NCBI RefSeq assembly: GCF_947258525.1
Contig: NZ_CAMYIP010000093.1
Location: 1 to 37,698, forward strand
Reading direction: 5' to 3'
Length of the DNA stretch: 37,698 nt
Origin: an uncultured Eudoraea sp.
Lineage (GTDB): Bacteria; Bacteroidota; Bacteroidia; Flavobacteriales; Flavobacteriaceae
Below the pieces are notes generated by a model. That model did not search any database and was not told where the DNA came from. It worked only from the letters and a program-made list of their open reading frames with translations. The translations under genes were made by a program, and so were the position numbers. Shown piece after piece: positions 16,844-25,221 of the stretch (the first letter of the stretch is position 1; each line of letters opens with the position of its first letter).

Positions 16844-16920
16844 CCGCTAGCGCGAGCCTCATGCCTGTGTTTCACATTATTTAAGCCAAACCTTGCCCTC
16901 CGAAATAAAATGAAGGAGGG
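16844..16920 (+). repeat. 77-bp intergenic repeat, copy A
   Basis: It begins CCGCTAGCGCGAGCCTCATG and ends in a CCCTCC...GGAGGG hairpin. It shares most bases with 17036-17112 (copy B), including an unbroken CTCATGCCTGTGTTTCACAT. The 446-base gap 16778-17223 is almost entirely repeats: copy A, the second 58-bp repeat and copy B. A 90-codon minus-strand frame across it is a translation of repeats, not a gene. Confidence 0.85.
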
Positions 16921-16952
16921 CCTTGTCGGCCAAAATGTAATGAAGGACGAAA

Positions 16953-17010
16953 CAAGTACCAAATTACAAATACCAAATGACAAATTATCCTGCAGTACCA
17001 TTGGAATTTG
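16953..17010 (+). repeat. 58-bp intergenic direct repeat, copy 2
   Basis: Partner of 15239-15296: 38 identical bases then 17 of 20 matching. With that copy it brackets the Sde182-like gene and, on this side, sits between the two 77-bp repeats. Confidence 0.85.
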
Positions 17011-17035
17011 AGTTTTCCTATCAGGATTTTTCCAA

Positions 17036-17112
17036 CCGCTAGCGAGAGTCTCATGCCTGTGTTTCACATTATTTAAGCCGAACCTTGCCCTCCAAAATGA
17101 AATAAAGGAGGA
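17036..17112 (+). repeat. 77-bp intergenic repeat, copy B
   Basis: Near-copy of 16844-16920, from CCGCTAGCGAGAGTCTCATG to the TCC...GGAGG hairpin end, which is slightly degraded here. It lies 112 bases beyond the last gene of the lipoxygenase cluster, in its downstream region. Confidence 0.85.
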
Positions 17113-17223
17113 AGTGCTTTGGCAGGTCGAAAAAAAGTCAGCTACAGATGAATATACTCTAACGGTTTGGTATATAAGAAGAAGTGGCTTTTAACATTCA
17201 AATTTTCAGTTTTATAGTGACCT

Positions 17224-18438
17224 TTATTTTATGAGATCAGCGACTCTCATAGCAGAAATTGTAGCTCCTTCATGCAGGCCATCATCAAGCCAGGCACCTG
17301 CGAAATACGTATTTTTATGCCCATTTAGGGAAATAAGTTTTGATCTGTGTTGCACGGCATTTTGGGAGTATAATGGTGTTTCGTGATTTGCAACATGGAT
17401 GATTTTACGGGAATCAATGAGGCTTTCCAAATTATAGGAAAGAAAATACTTAGGGAGAGGGTCAATTCCACAAAGGTAATTAAGAATGGCGTTGTAGCCC
17501 CACCCTGATTTTGTTTCAAAGAAGTCAAACTCAGAGGGCCGCTTTATCGGATATGGTTTGTAGAGGCTGTCATCCTGGTGAATAATTGTAGTGATTTTGT
17601 TCCCTTTCCATTTCTGTAAACAAAATAATTCCTCGCTTGTTGGTTCTTGTAACAAGTTTAAAATCTGATGAGGAGGTATGGCTAAAACGACTTTGTCAAA
17701 GAGTAATCTTTCGCCATTTTCAATCTCCAAAATTACATTCTGATCTTCTCGTAAAACTTTCCGCACCTCTGAATTGATGTGAAATTTACCATTATTTAGG
17801 GCTATAATTTTCTCAATATAAGTGTATACACCTCCGGGAATTCGAAACCATCCGGCAAGCATATAATTTTTGATATTTTGAAGGGCAATTTCACTAGAAA
17901 AATCGTCAAGGAGACGGTAATCGGTTGAATAACTATACATCATGAATAGCTTTAACCAATTCGTACTGGTGGTATCTTTTCCAAGAAGCGTTTTCAATGA
18001 TAAGTGCCGGGCTTTTGACAGGCTAATACTCTTTAATTTTATACCAAGCAGGATTGATTTCAGATATAACAAATGCAGCTTAGTGAAGCTTTTTAATAGA
18101 GAAAAACCCCTAAAGTTTTTTCTGGACATAATTGATGATAAAATGAATGCTCCATTTTTATAAAAAACTCCTGTTCCTATATTAACAGGTTCATAGCAGA
18201 CATCCAGCTCATCAAGTAAAGACTTGAAGTAGACAAATGAATTTGAAAACTCAATAACACCTCCTTCAAGCAGTAAGTCACTATCAGAGTTGTTTGGTGT
18301 GGCATTTTTATTGAGTGTTATAATATTGCCTCCAAGCACTGGACTTTTTTCGAACACTTCAACATCATGGCCTTGTTTATTCAGTAAATAAGCAGTTATC
18401 ATTCCGGCGGCTCCTCCTCCTATAATCGCCACTCTCAT
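17224..18438 (-). CDS. FAD-dependent amine-oxidase-type oxidoreductase (COG2907-like)
   Basis: A 404-residue flavoprotein. The N-terminal FAD-binding motif is IIGGGAAGMITAYLLNKQG with the acidic end of beta-2 at VEVFEKSPVLGGN. The C-terminus YFAGAWLDDGLHEGATISAM is the usual flavin-binding end of the amine oxidase/phytoene desaturase superfamily. It most resembles the predicted NAD/FAD-binding proteins often encoded beside lipid-modifying enzymes. No membrane segment is predicted. Its ATG overlaps the stop of the upstream CrtI-type gene by 4 bases (18435-18438), so the two are translated together. It is the last gene of the lipoxygenase-cyclase cluster. The substrate is unknown; an unsaturated lipid or isoprenoid is inferred from context. 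Confidence 0.87.
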   Translation of the reverse strand: MRVAIIGGGAAGMITAYLLNKQGHDVEVFEKSPVLGGNIITLNKNATPNNSDSDLLLEGGVIEFSNSFVYFKSLLDELDVCYEPVNIGTGVFYKNGAFILSSIMSRKNFRGFSLLKSFTKLHLLYLKSILLGIKLKSISLSKARHLSLKTLLGKDTTSTNWLKLFMMYSYSTDYRLLDDFSSEIALQNIKNYMLAGWFRIPGGVYTYIEKIIALNNGKFHINSEVRKVLREDQNVILEIENGERLLFDKVVLAIPPHQILNLLQEPTSEELFCLQKWKGNKITTIIHQDDSLYKPYPIKRPSEFDFFETKSGWGYNAILNYLCGIDPLPKYFLSYNLESLIDSRKIIHVANHETPLYSQNAVQHRSKLISLNGHKNTYFAGAWLDDGLHEGATISAMRVADLIK

Positions 18439-19976
18439 TTTTTTAATACTTTATCTCCGGTTAGCCTTTCATAAAGGGTAGCCCCTGTCCAAAACGTGCC
18501 GGCAAACCCGGCAAACCCGGAAGAGGCGTTACAAAAATAAAAATTCTTTAAAGAGGTCTTGTAATTTAACCTCCCGGGGCCAATATTTTCAGGAGTAATA
18601 TTTGAGCCATAAGAATTTCCTTGTGGACACCAACAATATCTTTCATTTGTTGTTGGGCTTCCAGTCATTTTAAAGACCATATGATTACGAAACCCCGGAA
18701 TATATTCTTTTTCTACAACATCTAACATAGCGTCTAGAATTTCCATTTTTTTATTTTTATAAATGCGTTGGTCCCCAATTTTTAATTGTTTCCAGTGCTC
18801 GTAGTTTGCCACGGTAAGCAATTCAACTATTTGGTGATTTGGTGGACAATCCCCTCCTTTATTGGTCAAAAGTGTAGGTGTAGTTATAGCAAAACTGGGA
18901 TTAGAATAGTCAAAATTATCATACATGTTGTGATAAGCTTCGTTAATATTCTTGTGCCCCGAGTGGAATACATTCCATTCCCCAAATCCAAATTTCCGTA
19001 AATCAAGATCTTTTACAACACAATAAGCCATGAAATTCGAAGGCGAGTATTCAAAGTTCAACCTTTTCTGTAGTTTTTTAGAAAATTTATGAATACCAAT
19101 AATCCGGGCTGCCTTTTGCGGGTCCATGTTACAAATTACTGTGTTGCCCAGGTGATCATTTAGTTGTCCGGTTTTTAAATTTCGGCTCTTCACTCCTTTC
19201 ATTACCCTCTTTTCCAGAATGAAATTGGTTACTTCCGTTTCAAAAAAGAACTGCCCCCCATTAGAGATGATCTCCTTTTTTAAGGAATCAATAACATGTT
19301 CAAAGTGTTTTTCAGGATAGTAAGCTCCGCGTTGATAACCAGTAAATAACATAACCCATGCGTAGAAGGATAATTTATCAGGAGGTAACAGAAAATCAGG
19401 CCACTGGGAGGCCAATAATGCCTGTACTTCAAGAGGAAGATGGAATTGATCAAAAACTTGCTGCAGTGTTTTCTTAAGGTGAGAAAGAGTAGTAATAACG
19501 GGGTTAAGGTTTTTTATAATTTGAGAAGCATTGATGGGATATGAGATATTGTCTAATCCTTTGGCCACAATATTTACTTCGCGCAAGAAGGAAACAATAT
19601 TTTTTTCATAATCCGGAAATAAAGAAACCAGCCTGCGAATGAGCTCATCTGAGTCCGAAGGAATTTTGACACTGTAACCAGGAATGTACATATGATCAAA
19701 CCCATCGGGATTATAGCGGTTGAACTTAACATCCTCTTCTAAGTTTAATTTTTTCAGTACCTGATTTACGGACTCTCCTTCACCACAATTCCAGACATAA
19801 TGCAATTGTGCGTTAAATTTGTATTTGTTCGCCATTTCAAAAGTGTGCCCAAACCCTCCGGCAAACTCATGAGCTTCAATAATATGGACAACTTTTCCAG
19901 ATTTAGCAGCCAAAGAACCAAAGACAAGAGAAGCTAGTCCACTTCCAACAATTAGATAATCAGGGTTTCTTCTCAT
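18435..19976 (-). CDS. CrtI/retinol-saturase-type FAD oxidoreductase
   Basis: A 513-residue protein of the phytoene desaturase/all-trans-retinol 13,14-reductase superfamily. The dinucleotide motif VGSGLASLVFG is at residues 10-20, followed by the typical EAHEFAGGFGHTF (34-46). The C-terminal flavin segment is NFYFCNASSGFAGFAGTFWT. These enzymes add or remove hydrogens on conjugated isoprenoid or related chains. No carotenoid genes (crtB, crtY, crtZ) are in the window, so a carotenoid pathway is not supported. It starts 111 bases after the stop of the cyclase gene on the same strand and overlaps the next flavoprotein by 4 bases. A lipid-redox step next to the lipoxygenase is the best inference. 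Confidence 0.87.
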   Translation of the reverse strand: MRRNPDYLIVGSGLASLVFGSLAAKSGKVVHIIEAHEFAGGFGHTFEMANKYKFNAQLHYVWNCGEGESVNQVLKKLNLEEDVKFNRYNPDGFDHMYIPGYSVKIPSDSDELIRRLVSLFPDYEKNIVSFLREVNIVAKGLDNISYPINASQIIKNLNPVITTLSHLKKTLQQVFDQFHLPLEVQALLASQWPDFLLPPDKLSFYAWVMLFTGYQRGAYYPEKHFEHVIDSLKKEIISNGGQFFFETEVTNFILEKRVMKGVKSRNLKTGQLNDHLGNTVICNMDPQKAARIIGIHKFSKKLQKRLNFEYSPSNFMAYCVVKDLDLRKFGFGEWNVFHSGHKNINEAYHNMYDNFDYSNPSFAITTPTLLTNKGGDCPPNHQIVELLTVANYEHWKQLKIGDQRIYKNKKMEILDAMLDVVEKEYIPGFRNHMVFKMTGSPTTNERYCWCPQGNSYGSNITPENIGPGRLNYKTSLKNFYFCNASSGFAGFAGTFWTGATLYERLTGDKVLKK

Positions 19977-20087
19977 AAGAGACGAAGTTAAGAATGAATA
20001 TCAATTTATAGGGAGCCATAAAAAAACTACTGGATATTATAAATAATTATATACTCAAATCGAGGCATTAGATTGGACAAAAACTAA

Positions 20088-23000
20088 TTATTTATGAACG
20101 AAGTACATGTCTATTTCACCTTTATGCTTCGCTTTAATTTTACCTCTGTAAGTACAATCGAAATCAGATTTAATGAGCTCATAAACCTTTCCTGACACGT
20201 TAATTTTTCCGGGAGCGCCATTTTGTTCCATTCGCGCAGCAACGTTTACGGCATCACCCCAAATGTCATAGGCGAATTTTAATGATCCTACTACCCCGGC
20301 AATAACTGGCCCTGTGTGAATACCTATTCTAAGTTCGAAATAAGGCAAATTTTTTACAGATCTTTCTTTTATAATTTTATTACATACGTTTAGCATTTCA
20401 AAAGCTGCTGTTACTACAGCTTTTGTATCGCCCCTTCCGGGAACTGGAAGCCCACCAGCAGCCAGGTACGCATCTCCAACTGTTTTTATTTTTTCTATCC
20501 CGTGGCGCTTCATAATTTCATCAAAGGAGGAAAAGTAGAGATCAATTAACTCTACTAATTCACTTGGGTTAAGTTTTTCGCAAATTATGGTGAAGTCTTT
20601 GAAATCACTAAATAAGATGGTAGCATTTTTGAACATTTTAGCACTTGCTTCACCATTTTTCTGGAGCTCTATTATAATTTCCTCAGGTAATATGTTCTTC
20701 AAAAGCTTTTCTGACTTTTTCTTTTCTTGACTCAATTGTTGGGTTCTATCACGTACCTTCTGTTCTAATGAATAATAAAGTTTAGCGTTTTCAATAGAAA
20801 TTGCTGCCTGAGAGGTAAGCATTTCAGTCAAATGGAGCCTTTTTTCTGTAAATACTGCAGCAGCCAAATTATTTTCTATATACATGATGGCAGTCGTTTT
20901 CCCCTGATTTACAATAGGAACACAAAGAAGAGAGCGGACCCTATTAGCTTTCAAATACGGGTCGGACTCAAATTGTTTTGAAAGCGATGCGTCATCTAAT
21001 AAAAGACTTTCACCCGTTTTCCAAACATAGTTAACAACCATTTTAGAAAGGGAATTGGACTTTTCGAGGGGGATTGCCTCCATAATTTCTGAGTCATTGC
21101 TGCTCATATCTTTTTTAACCTCAACTATAAGGGTGTCATTATGTACCAATATTAAAAACCCTCGTTGACCCCCAACGTTTTCGATAAGAATGGTCAATAA
21201 ATTTGACAGGAGTTTATCGAGCACAATTTCGCCCGAAATAACTCTGGATGATTTAAGAATCGCTTCAATATCTATAATCTCAGATAGATCCGCCGTCTTC
21301 TGCGAAGATGTGTCGTCCGCAATTTCGTTTACGGCAATGGCATAGATTCCCTTTAATAGGGTTACTTTTTTTCTTGCGCCATTTAGATCATAATTAGCAA
21401 TTGATAGCATAGCTTTTTCTAACGCATGCTCTGGTGCACCAACAACAAACAGATACTTCGCCCAAAGCTCATTTACAAGCCCTTGTAAAAAGCTGTTATT
21501 GTGTTGAACAGTCAGCGCATGTGCTTGGCTGAAGTAATGCTCTACACTATCGCGATGATTTGAAGTTGCCGCAAGGTAGACTGCCGTTGCAAGGAAATAC
21601 CTGGATTGATAATTTTCTGCACATCCTAAAGACCATTTTTTAAGTTTCCTAAGGGCAGAAGTTATTTTGAGTTTAAGTTTTAATTTTTGATGGATCGGAG
21701 CGCCTGAAATTTGGTTAGATAAAATTAATATTCGATAAAAATGATATTCAATTTGTGCCATCGTGGTTGGAGCAACGTCATCAACAATTTTGGCTTTAAT
21801 CAAAAATTCATTGGCCTGAACAGAATTTCCAAAATGAAAGTGATACATCATTTCATATACATAATACCAGGCAACAGGCATCAATAGTCTTTTTTCTGTC
21901 AGAACCCTGACAAATTCGCCCTCTTCTAATTCCGCATCATCTTTAATAAAGTGGGCATGTGTTGTCCCTGTCATTTTTGACACATATCTTCTAAGTACAA
22001 ATAATAGTTTCTGTGAGTATATTTCTTGTACCTTTTCTGTGTAAATGGAATACTCCACAATGTCTCTATAATACGTCTCAAGGGTTTCTCCCAGGTATAG
22101 TCTTTTAGCCATGGTAGCCTGTAAACAATAGGAGGCGAAAGTATAACTACCAGATTGATCAAGCATTTTAAATGCATCCTTGAGCGGATTGGCAGCCAAC
22201 CTAATTGGTTCGAACCAATGTTGAGTTGAGAATGCTCTTAGAAAATACACTTTAGCAATAACAATTGGGTCCGTTGATTTTTTACATAACTCAATTGACA
22301 AATCCGCAAATTTTCTAGCTTGTTTTGCGTTTCCAAGAGCAGCTCCTTCAACAAATCCATATAAGCCATATCCAAAAGCAGATTCCTCTGCATTACCATA
22401 TTTAATCGAAATTTTCAGCATTCTCAGCACCAGGAATAACATGGTATTCATGTCATATACATATGCTGTGGCAGAAATATTCATCAAGGTCTGCAAGGCA
22501 AATGCTTTATTTTTATCCTTAATTTCTGGTAACTCAGTAAACTTGCTCGGGTCTTTCCCCAGCAAACTTAATTTTGCCATTATAAGAATGGGAGCCAACT
22601 CAGCCAAGGATGGTTCACTTTTAAATACGACGCCATATGTCTTTAGAATTCTAGCACCAAGCTCCAGGGTTTCTTTGTTTCTGCCTTGCTGAGCATATTG
22701 ACGTAACCGAATATCGTAAACCCTGGCAATTAGATCAGGGTTTTTGGTTTTGCTAAGCACTAATGAGTAAATTTTGTCGGCATTCTCATATTTTCCGCAA
22801 ATATATTCGCACTCAGCTAAATCTATATACGCTCCTGCAGTCGTTTCTTCATCGCTCACCCAGAGATCTTTTGTAAGTAAATCACACGCTTTAGAATAAT
22901 ATTCTGCTGCTTTTGAAAATGAGGCTGCCACTTTAGCCTTTACCGCTGCCCTAAGGTTTAGTTTTTGAACAATTTGACGGGTTTTATTATCATTAATAAG

Positions 23001-25217
23001 GGTTAAAGATAAATTCAAATGATTGACAACATTAAAAAGCTTAGATTCAAGTTCTTCCGGACTTAAGTTGGCATAGAGACGAGTGCCGATGTTCAGGTGC
23101 ATCTCTTTTCTTCTTTTCTCTGTTATTAATCCATAGGTCGCCTGCTGAATTCGGTCGTGAGAAAATTTATATTTGGCATTGATAAAATAGCCTTCGTTTA
23201 CTATCTCCTCAGCAGTTTTATAGGAATCGTCAATGGGCTTTATAATATCATTGGAAAGTGGTTGCCACAAATGATGAGCAATAACATTAGCTGCAACATC
23301 AGTAGCATGTTTTAACTCTAGAAGGTCAAAAGTATTTCCCATGCATGCTGCGTATTTCAGTAATTCAAGGGATTCCTTAGGTATTTTCACCAATTTTTGA
23401 ACCATTAAATCAATGACGTTACTCGTAATCTCGGCAGCCTTAATTTTGTTGATATCCCACTTCCATTTAGATTCGACAGAATCAAACCAGAGAAGGCCAT
23501 CATCAAAAAGGCTTGATAAAAATAATTTTAAGAAAAAAGGATTTGAACCAGTCTGCTTTGATATTATATTAGATAATTCTGAACTATTAGTGGGGTCTGT
23601 TTTTAGCGTATCGGCGATTAGCTGATTTATGCTTTCCTGGGCTAGGGGCTTTACATTTATTTGCCTTAAATGAATTCCCGAATCCTTTATATCAGAAAGT
23701 GTAACTAGTAATGGGTCTGTAGATGAAACTTCATTATCTCGATATGCTCCTATAAAAAGTATATTTTTATTGTTCTCATAAGTAGACAACTTTTCAAGTA
23801 ATTTTAAAGTTGACAGGTCTGCCCATTGTAAGTCGTCCAAGAAAATGGTTAAGGGTTTTTGTTTAGATGCAAATGCTCCAATGAATCGGCATAAAACGTC
23901 AAGAAACCTATTCTGTGATTCAGCAATCGGTAGTGGAGGTACATCGGGTTGCGGACCAATTAATAACTCTAACTTTGGTAGTACATCAAGAAGCAATTTG
24001 CCCTGTCCATCTAGCCGGGATATTATCTTTTTTACTTGTCCGCCGGAGACTGAATTTGGTTCTGACAAGATAAATTTAATCAAATCATTAAGGCCGGATG
24101 TTAAAGCATGGTAGGGATTGTTTCTTTCAAGTTGATCGTATTTACCGCTCATGAAATACCCGCCTTTTGATAAGATCGATTTATGGACTTCATTTATTAG
24201 TGTTGTTTTACCAATACCAGAATATCCGGCAACCATAAGGATTCCAAAATGGCCAGTAGTAACATACTCAAAAATGCTTAGCAGCTTATTAATTTCCGCT
24301 TCTCTTCCATATAGTTTTTGCGGGAATGAAAATTGATTGTTAAGGTCGTTTTTTCCCAGGGGAAAGGAAGCGATCATTTTTTGGTCGCGGTACTGATCGC
24401 GGCACCTTTCGAGGTCAACCAATAGCCCAGGTGAACTCTGATAGCGATCTTCAGCGTTCTTGTTTAAAAGCTTAAGTATAATTTTATCAAATATATCAGG
24501 AATTCCACTGTTATATTTTGATGGTGAGTCAGGGTATTTGGCAATATGACTATACACTAAGTCAACAACACTTCGGCTTTCGAAAACTTTTCTTTTCGTC
24601 AGCATTTCATACAAAATGCAACCAATTGAATATAAATTTGAACGTAAATCGACAGTACGATTCATTCTCCCGCTTTGCTCAGGAGCCATATAGGCAATTT
24701 CATTTCCTAATTCATTGAAATTGATAAAATTTGGCACGTCCTGATTCAGCATGGAGGCTGTTTCCAAATCTAGAAGTTTGACTTCCTTAGTCTTCCAATT
24801 CAATAATATGCTTTCAGGTGTTAATCGAGAATGCGTAACACTACCGGCGTGAAGTTCAGTAACTGCTTTTATCAAATTAACCGCTATGGTAAGAAAATCA
24901 TCAATTGAAAAAACGGACTTATCAAGATGATTGATAAGTAATCCATCACCGAAATGTTCAAAAACCATTACCGGGGTTCCCTTGTTATTTATAATATCCA
25001 GGGGAGCCAACATGGTCTTTAAATTCAATCTTTTAATGATTGATTGTTCACGCTTATACCTTGCCCGTTGCTCCTGAGGGCTTATTTTTCCTTTGGGTAT
25101 TTTAAGTAAAACAGGCTTATGGGCAGCTTCATCCGTGGCCTCTAAAAGTGTTCGTTCTGGATTTTCTTGAACAAGTTTATTGATTTTATAACCAGGGATT
25201 ACGTGTTCAGTAACCAT
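20088..25217 (-). CDS. Giant signalling protein: pseudokinase-AAA ATPase-GAF-adenylyl cyclase
   Basis: A 1709-residue protein. (1) Protein-kinase fold, about 8-275: Lys39 is kept (VLLKIPK) and APE is at 178-180, but the catalytic loop reads HSRLTPES (129-136) instead of HRDLKPEN, and DFG is DLE (150-152), so it is probably a pseudokinase. (2) AAA ATPase, about 300-560: Walker A GYSGIGKT (331-338), Walker B IFLDDLQWAD (458-467). (3) A long helical-repeat region, about 700-1300. (4) GAF domain, about 1335-1477, then a coiled coil to about 1510. (5) Class III cyclase from about 1528: metal-binding Asp1538 (FSDFKDF) and Asp1582 (TVGDAY). Lys1578 (KIKT) and Asp1651 (YDIWG) specify adenine; Asn1658 and Arg1662 are also present. 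Cyclase activity therefore looks intact and cAMP-forming. No membrane helices. The lipoxygenase stop lies 4 bases upstream. Confidence 0.93.
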   Translation of the reverse strand: MVTEHVIPGYKINKLVQENPERTLLEATDEAAHKPVLLKIPKGKISPQEQRARYKREQSIIKRLNLKTMLAPLDIINNKGTPVMVFEHFGDGLLINHLDKSVFSIDDFLTIAVNLIKAVTELHAGSVTHSRLTPESILLNWKTKEVKLLDLETASMLNQDVPNFINFNELGNEIAYMAPEQSGRMNRTVDLRSNLYSIGCILYEMLTKRKVFESRSVVDLVYSHIAKYPDSPSKYNSGIPDIFDKIILKLLNKNAEDRYQSSPGLLVDLERCRDQYRDQKMIASFPLGKNDLNNQFSFPQKLYGREAEINKLLSIFEYVTTGHFGILMVAGYSGIGKTTLINEVHKSILSKGGYFMSGKYDQLERNNPYHALTSGLNDLIKFILSEPNSVSGGQVKKIISRLDGQGKLLLDVLPKLELLIGPQPDVPPLPIAESQNRFLDVLCRFIGAFASKQKPLTIFLDDLQWADLSTLKLLEKLSTYENNKNILFIGAYRDNEVSSTDPLLVTLSDIKDSGIHLRQINVKPLAQESINQLIADTLKTDPTNSSELSNIISKQTGSNPFFLKLFLSSLFDDGLLWFDSVESKWKWDINKIKAAEITSNVIDLMVQKLVKIPKESLELLKYAACMGNTFDLLELKHATDVAANVIAHHLWQPLSNDIIKPIDDSYKTAEEIVNEGYFINAKYKFSHDRIQQATYGLITEKRRKEMHLNIGTRLYANLSPEELESKLFNVVNHLNLSLTLINDNKTRQIVQKLNLRAAVKAKVAASFSKAAEYYSKACDLLTKDLWVSDEETTAGAYIDLAECEYICGKYENADKIYSLVLSKTKNPDLIARVYDIRLRQYAQQGRNKETLELGARILKTYGVVFKSEPSLAELAPILIMAKLSLLGKDPSKFTELPEIKDKNKAFALQTLMNISATAYVYDMNTMLFLVLRMLKISIKYGNAEESAFGYGLYGFVEGAALGNAKQARKFADLSIELCKKSTDPIVIAKVYFLRAFSTQHWFEPIRLAANPLKDAFKMLDQSGSYTFASYCLQATMAKRLYLGETLETYYRDIVEYSIYTEKVQEIYSQKLLFVLRRYVSKMTGTTHAHFIKDDAELEEGEFVRVLTEKRLLMPVAWYYVYEMMYHFHFGNSVQANEFLIKAKIVDDVAPTTMAQIEYHFYRILILSNQISGAPIHQKLKLKLKITSALRKLKKWSLGCAENYQSRYFLATAVYLAATSNHRDSVEHYFSQAHALTVQHNNSFLQGLVNELWAKYLFVVGAPEHALEKAMLSIANYDLNGARKKVTLLKGIYAIAVNEIADDTSSQKTADLSEIIDIEAILKSSRVISGEIVLDKLLSNLLTILIENVGGQRGFLILVHNDTLIVEVKKDMSSNDSEIMEAIPLEKSNSLSKMVVNYVWKTGESLLLDDASLSKQFESDPYLKANRVRSLLCVPIVNQGKTTAIMYIENNLAAAVFTEKRLHLTEMLTSQAAISIENAKLYYSLEQKVRDRTQQLSQEKKKSEKLLKNILPEEIIIELQKNGEASAKMFKNATILFSDFKDFTIICEKLNPSELVELIDLYFSSFDEIMKRHGIEKIKTVGDAYLAAGGLPVPGRGDTKAVVTAAFEMLNVCNKIIKERSVKNLPYFELRIGIHTGPVIAGVVGSLKFAYDIWGDAVNVAARMEQNGAPGKINVSGKVYELIKSDFDCTYRGKIKAKHKGEIDMYFVHK

Positions 25218-25221
25218 CTAT

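Noticed and set aside
16795-17067. 90-codon minus-strand frame
   Set aside because: It is read entirely through the 77-bp and 58-bp repeats; the duplicated peptide KHRHE(T/A)(L/R)ASG simply reflects the DNA repeat.
17224-19976. Carotenoid biosynthesis cluster
   Set aside because: The CrtI-like and amine-oxidase-like proteins are not accompanied by phytoene synthase, cyclase or hydroxylase genes, and the motifs fit RetSat/COG2907 types at least as well.
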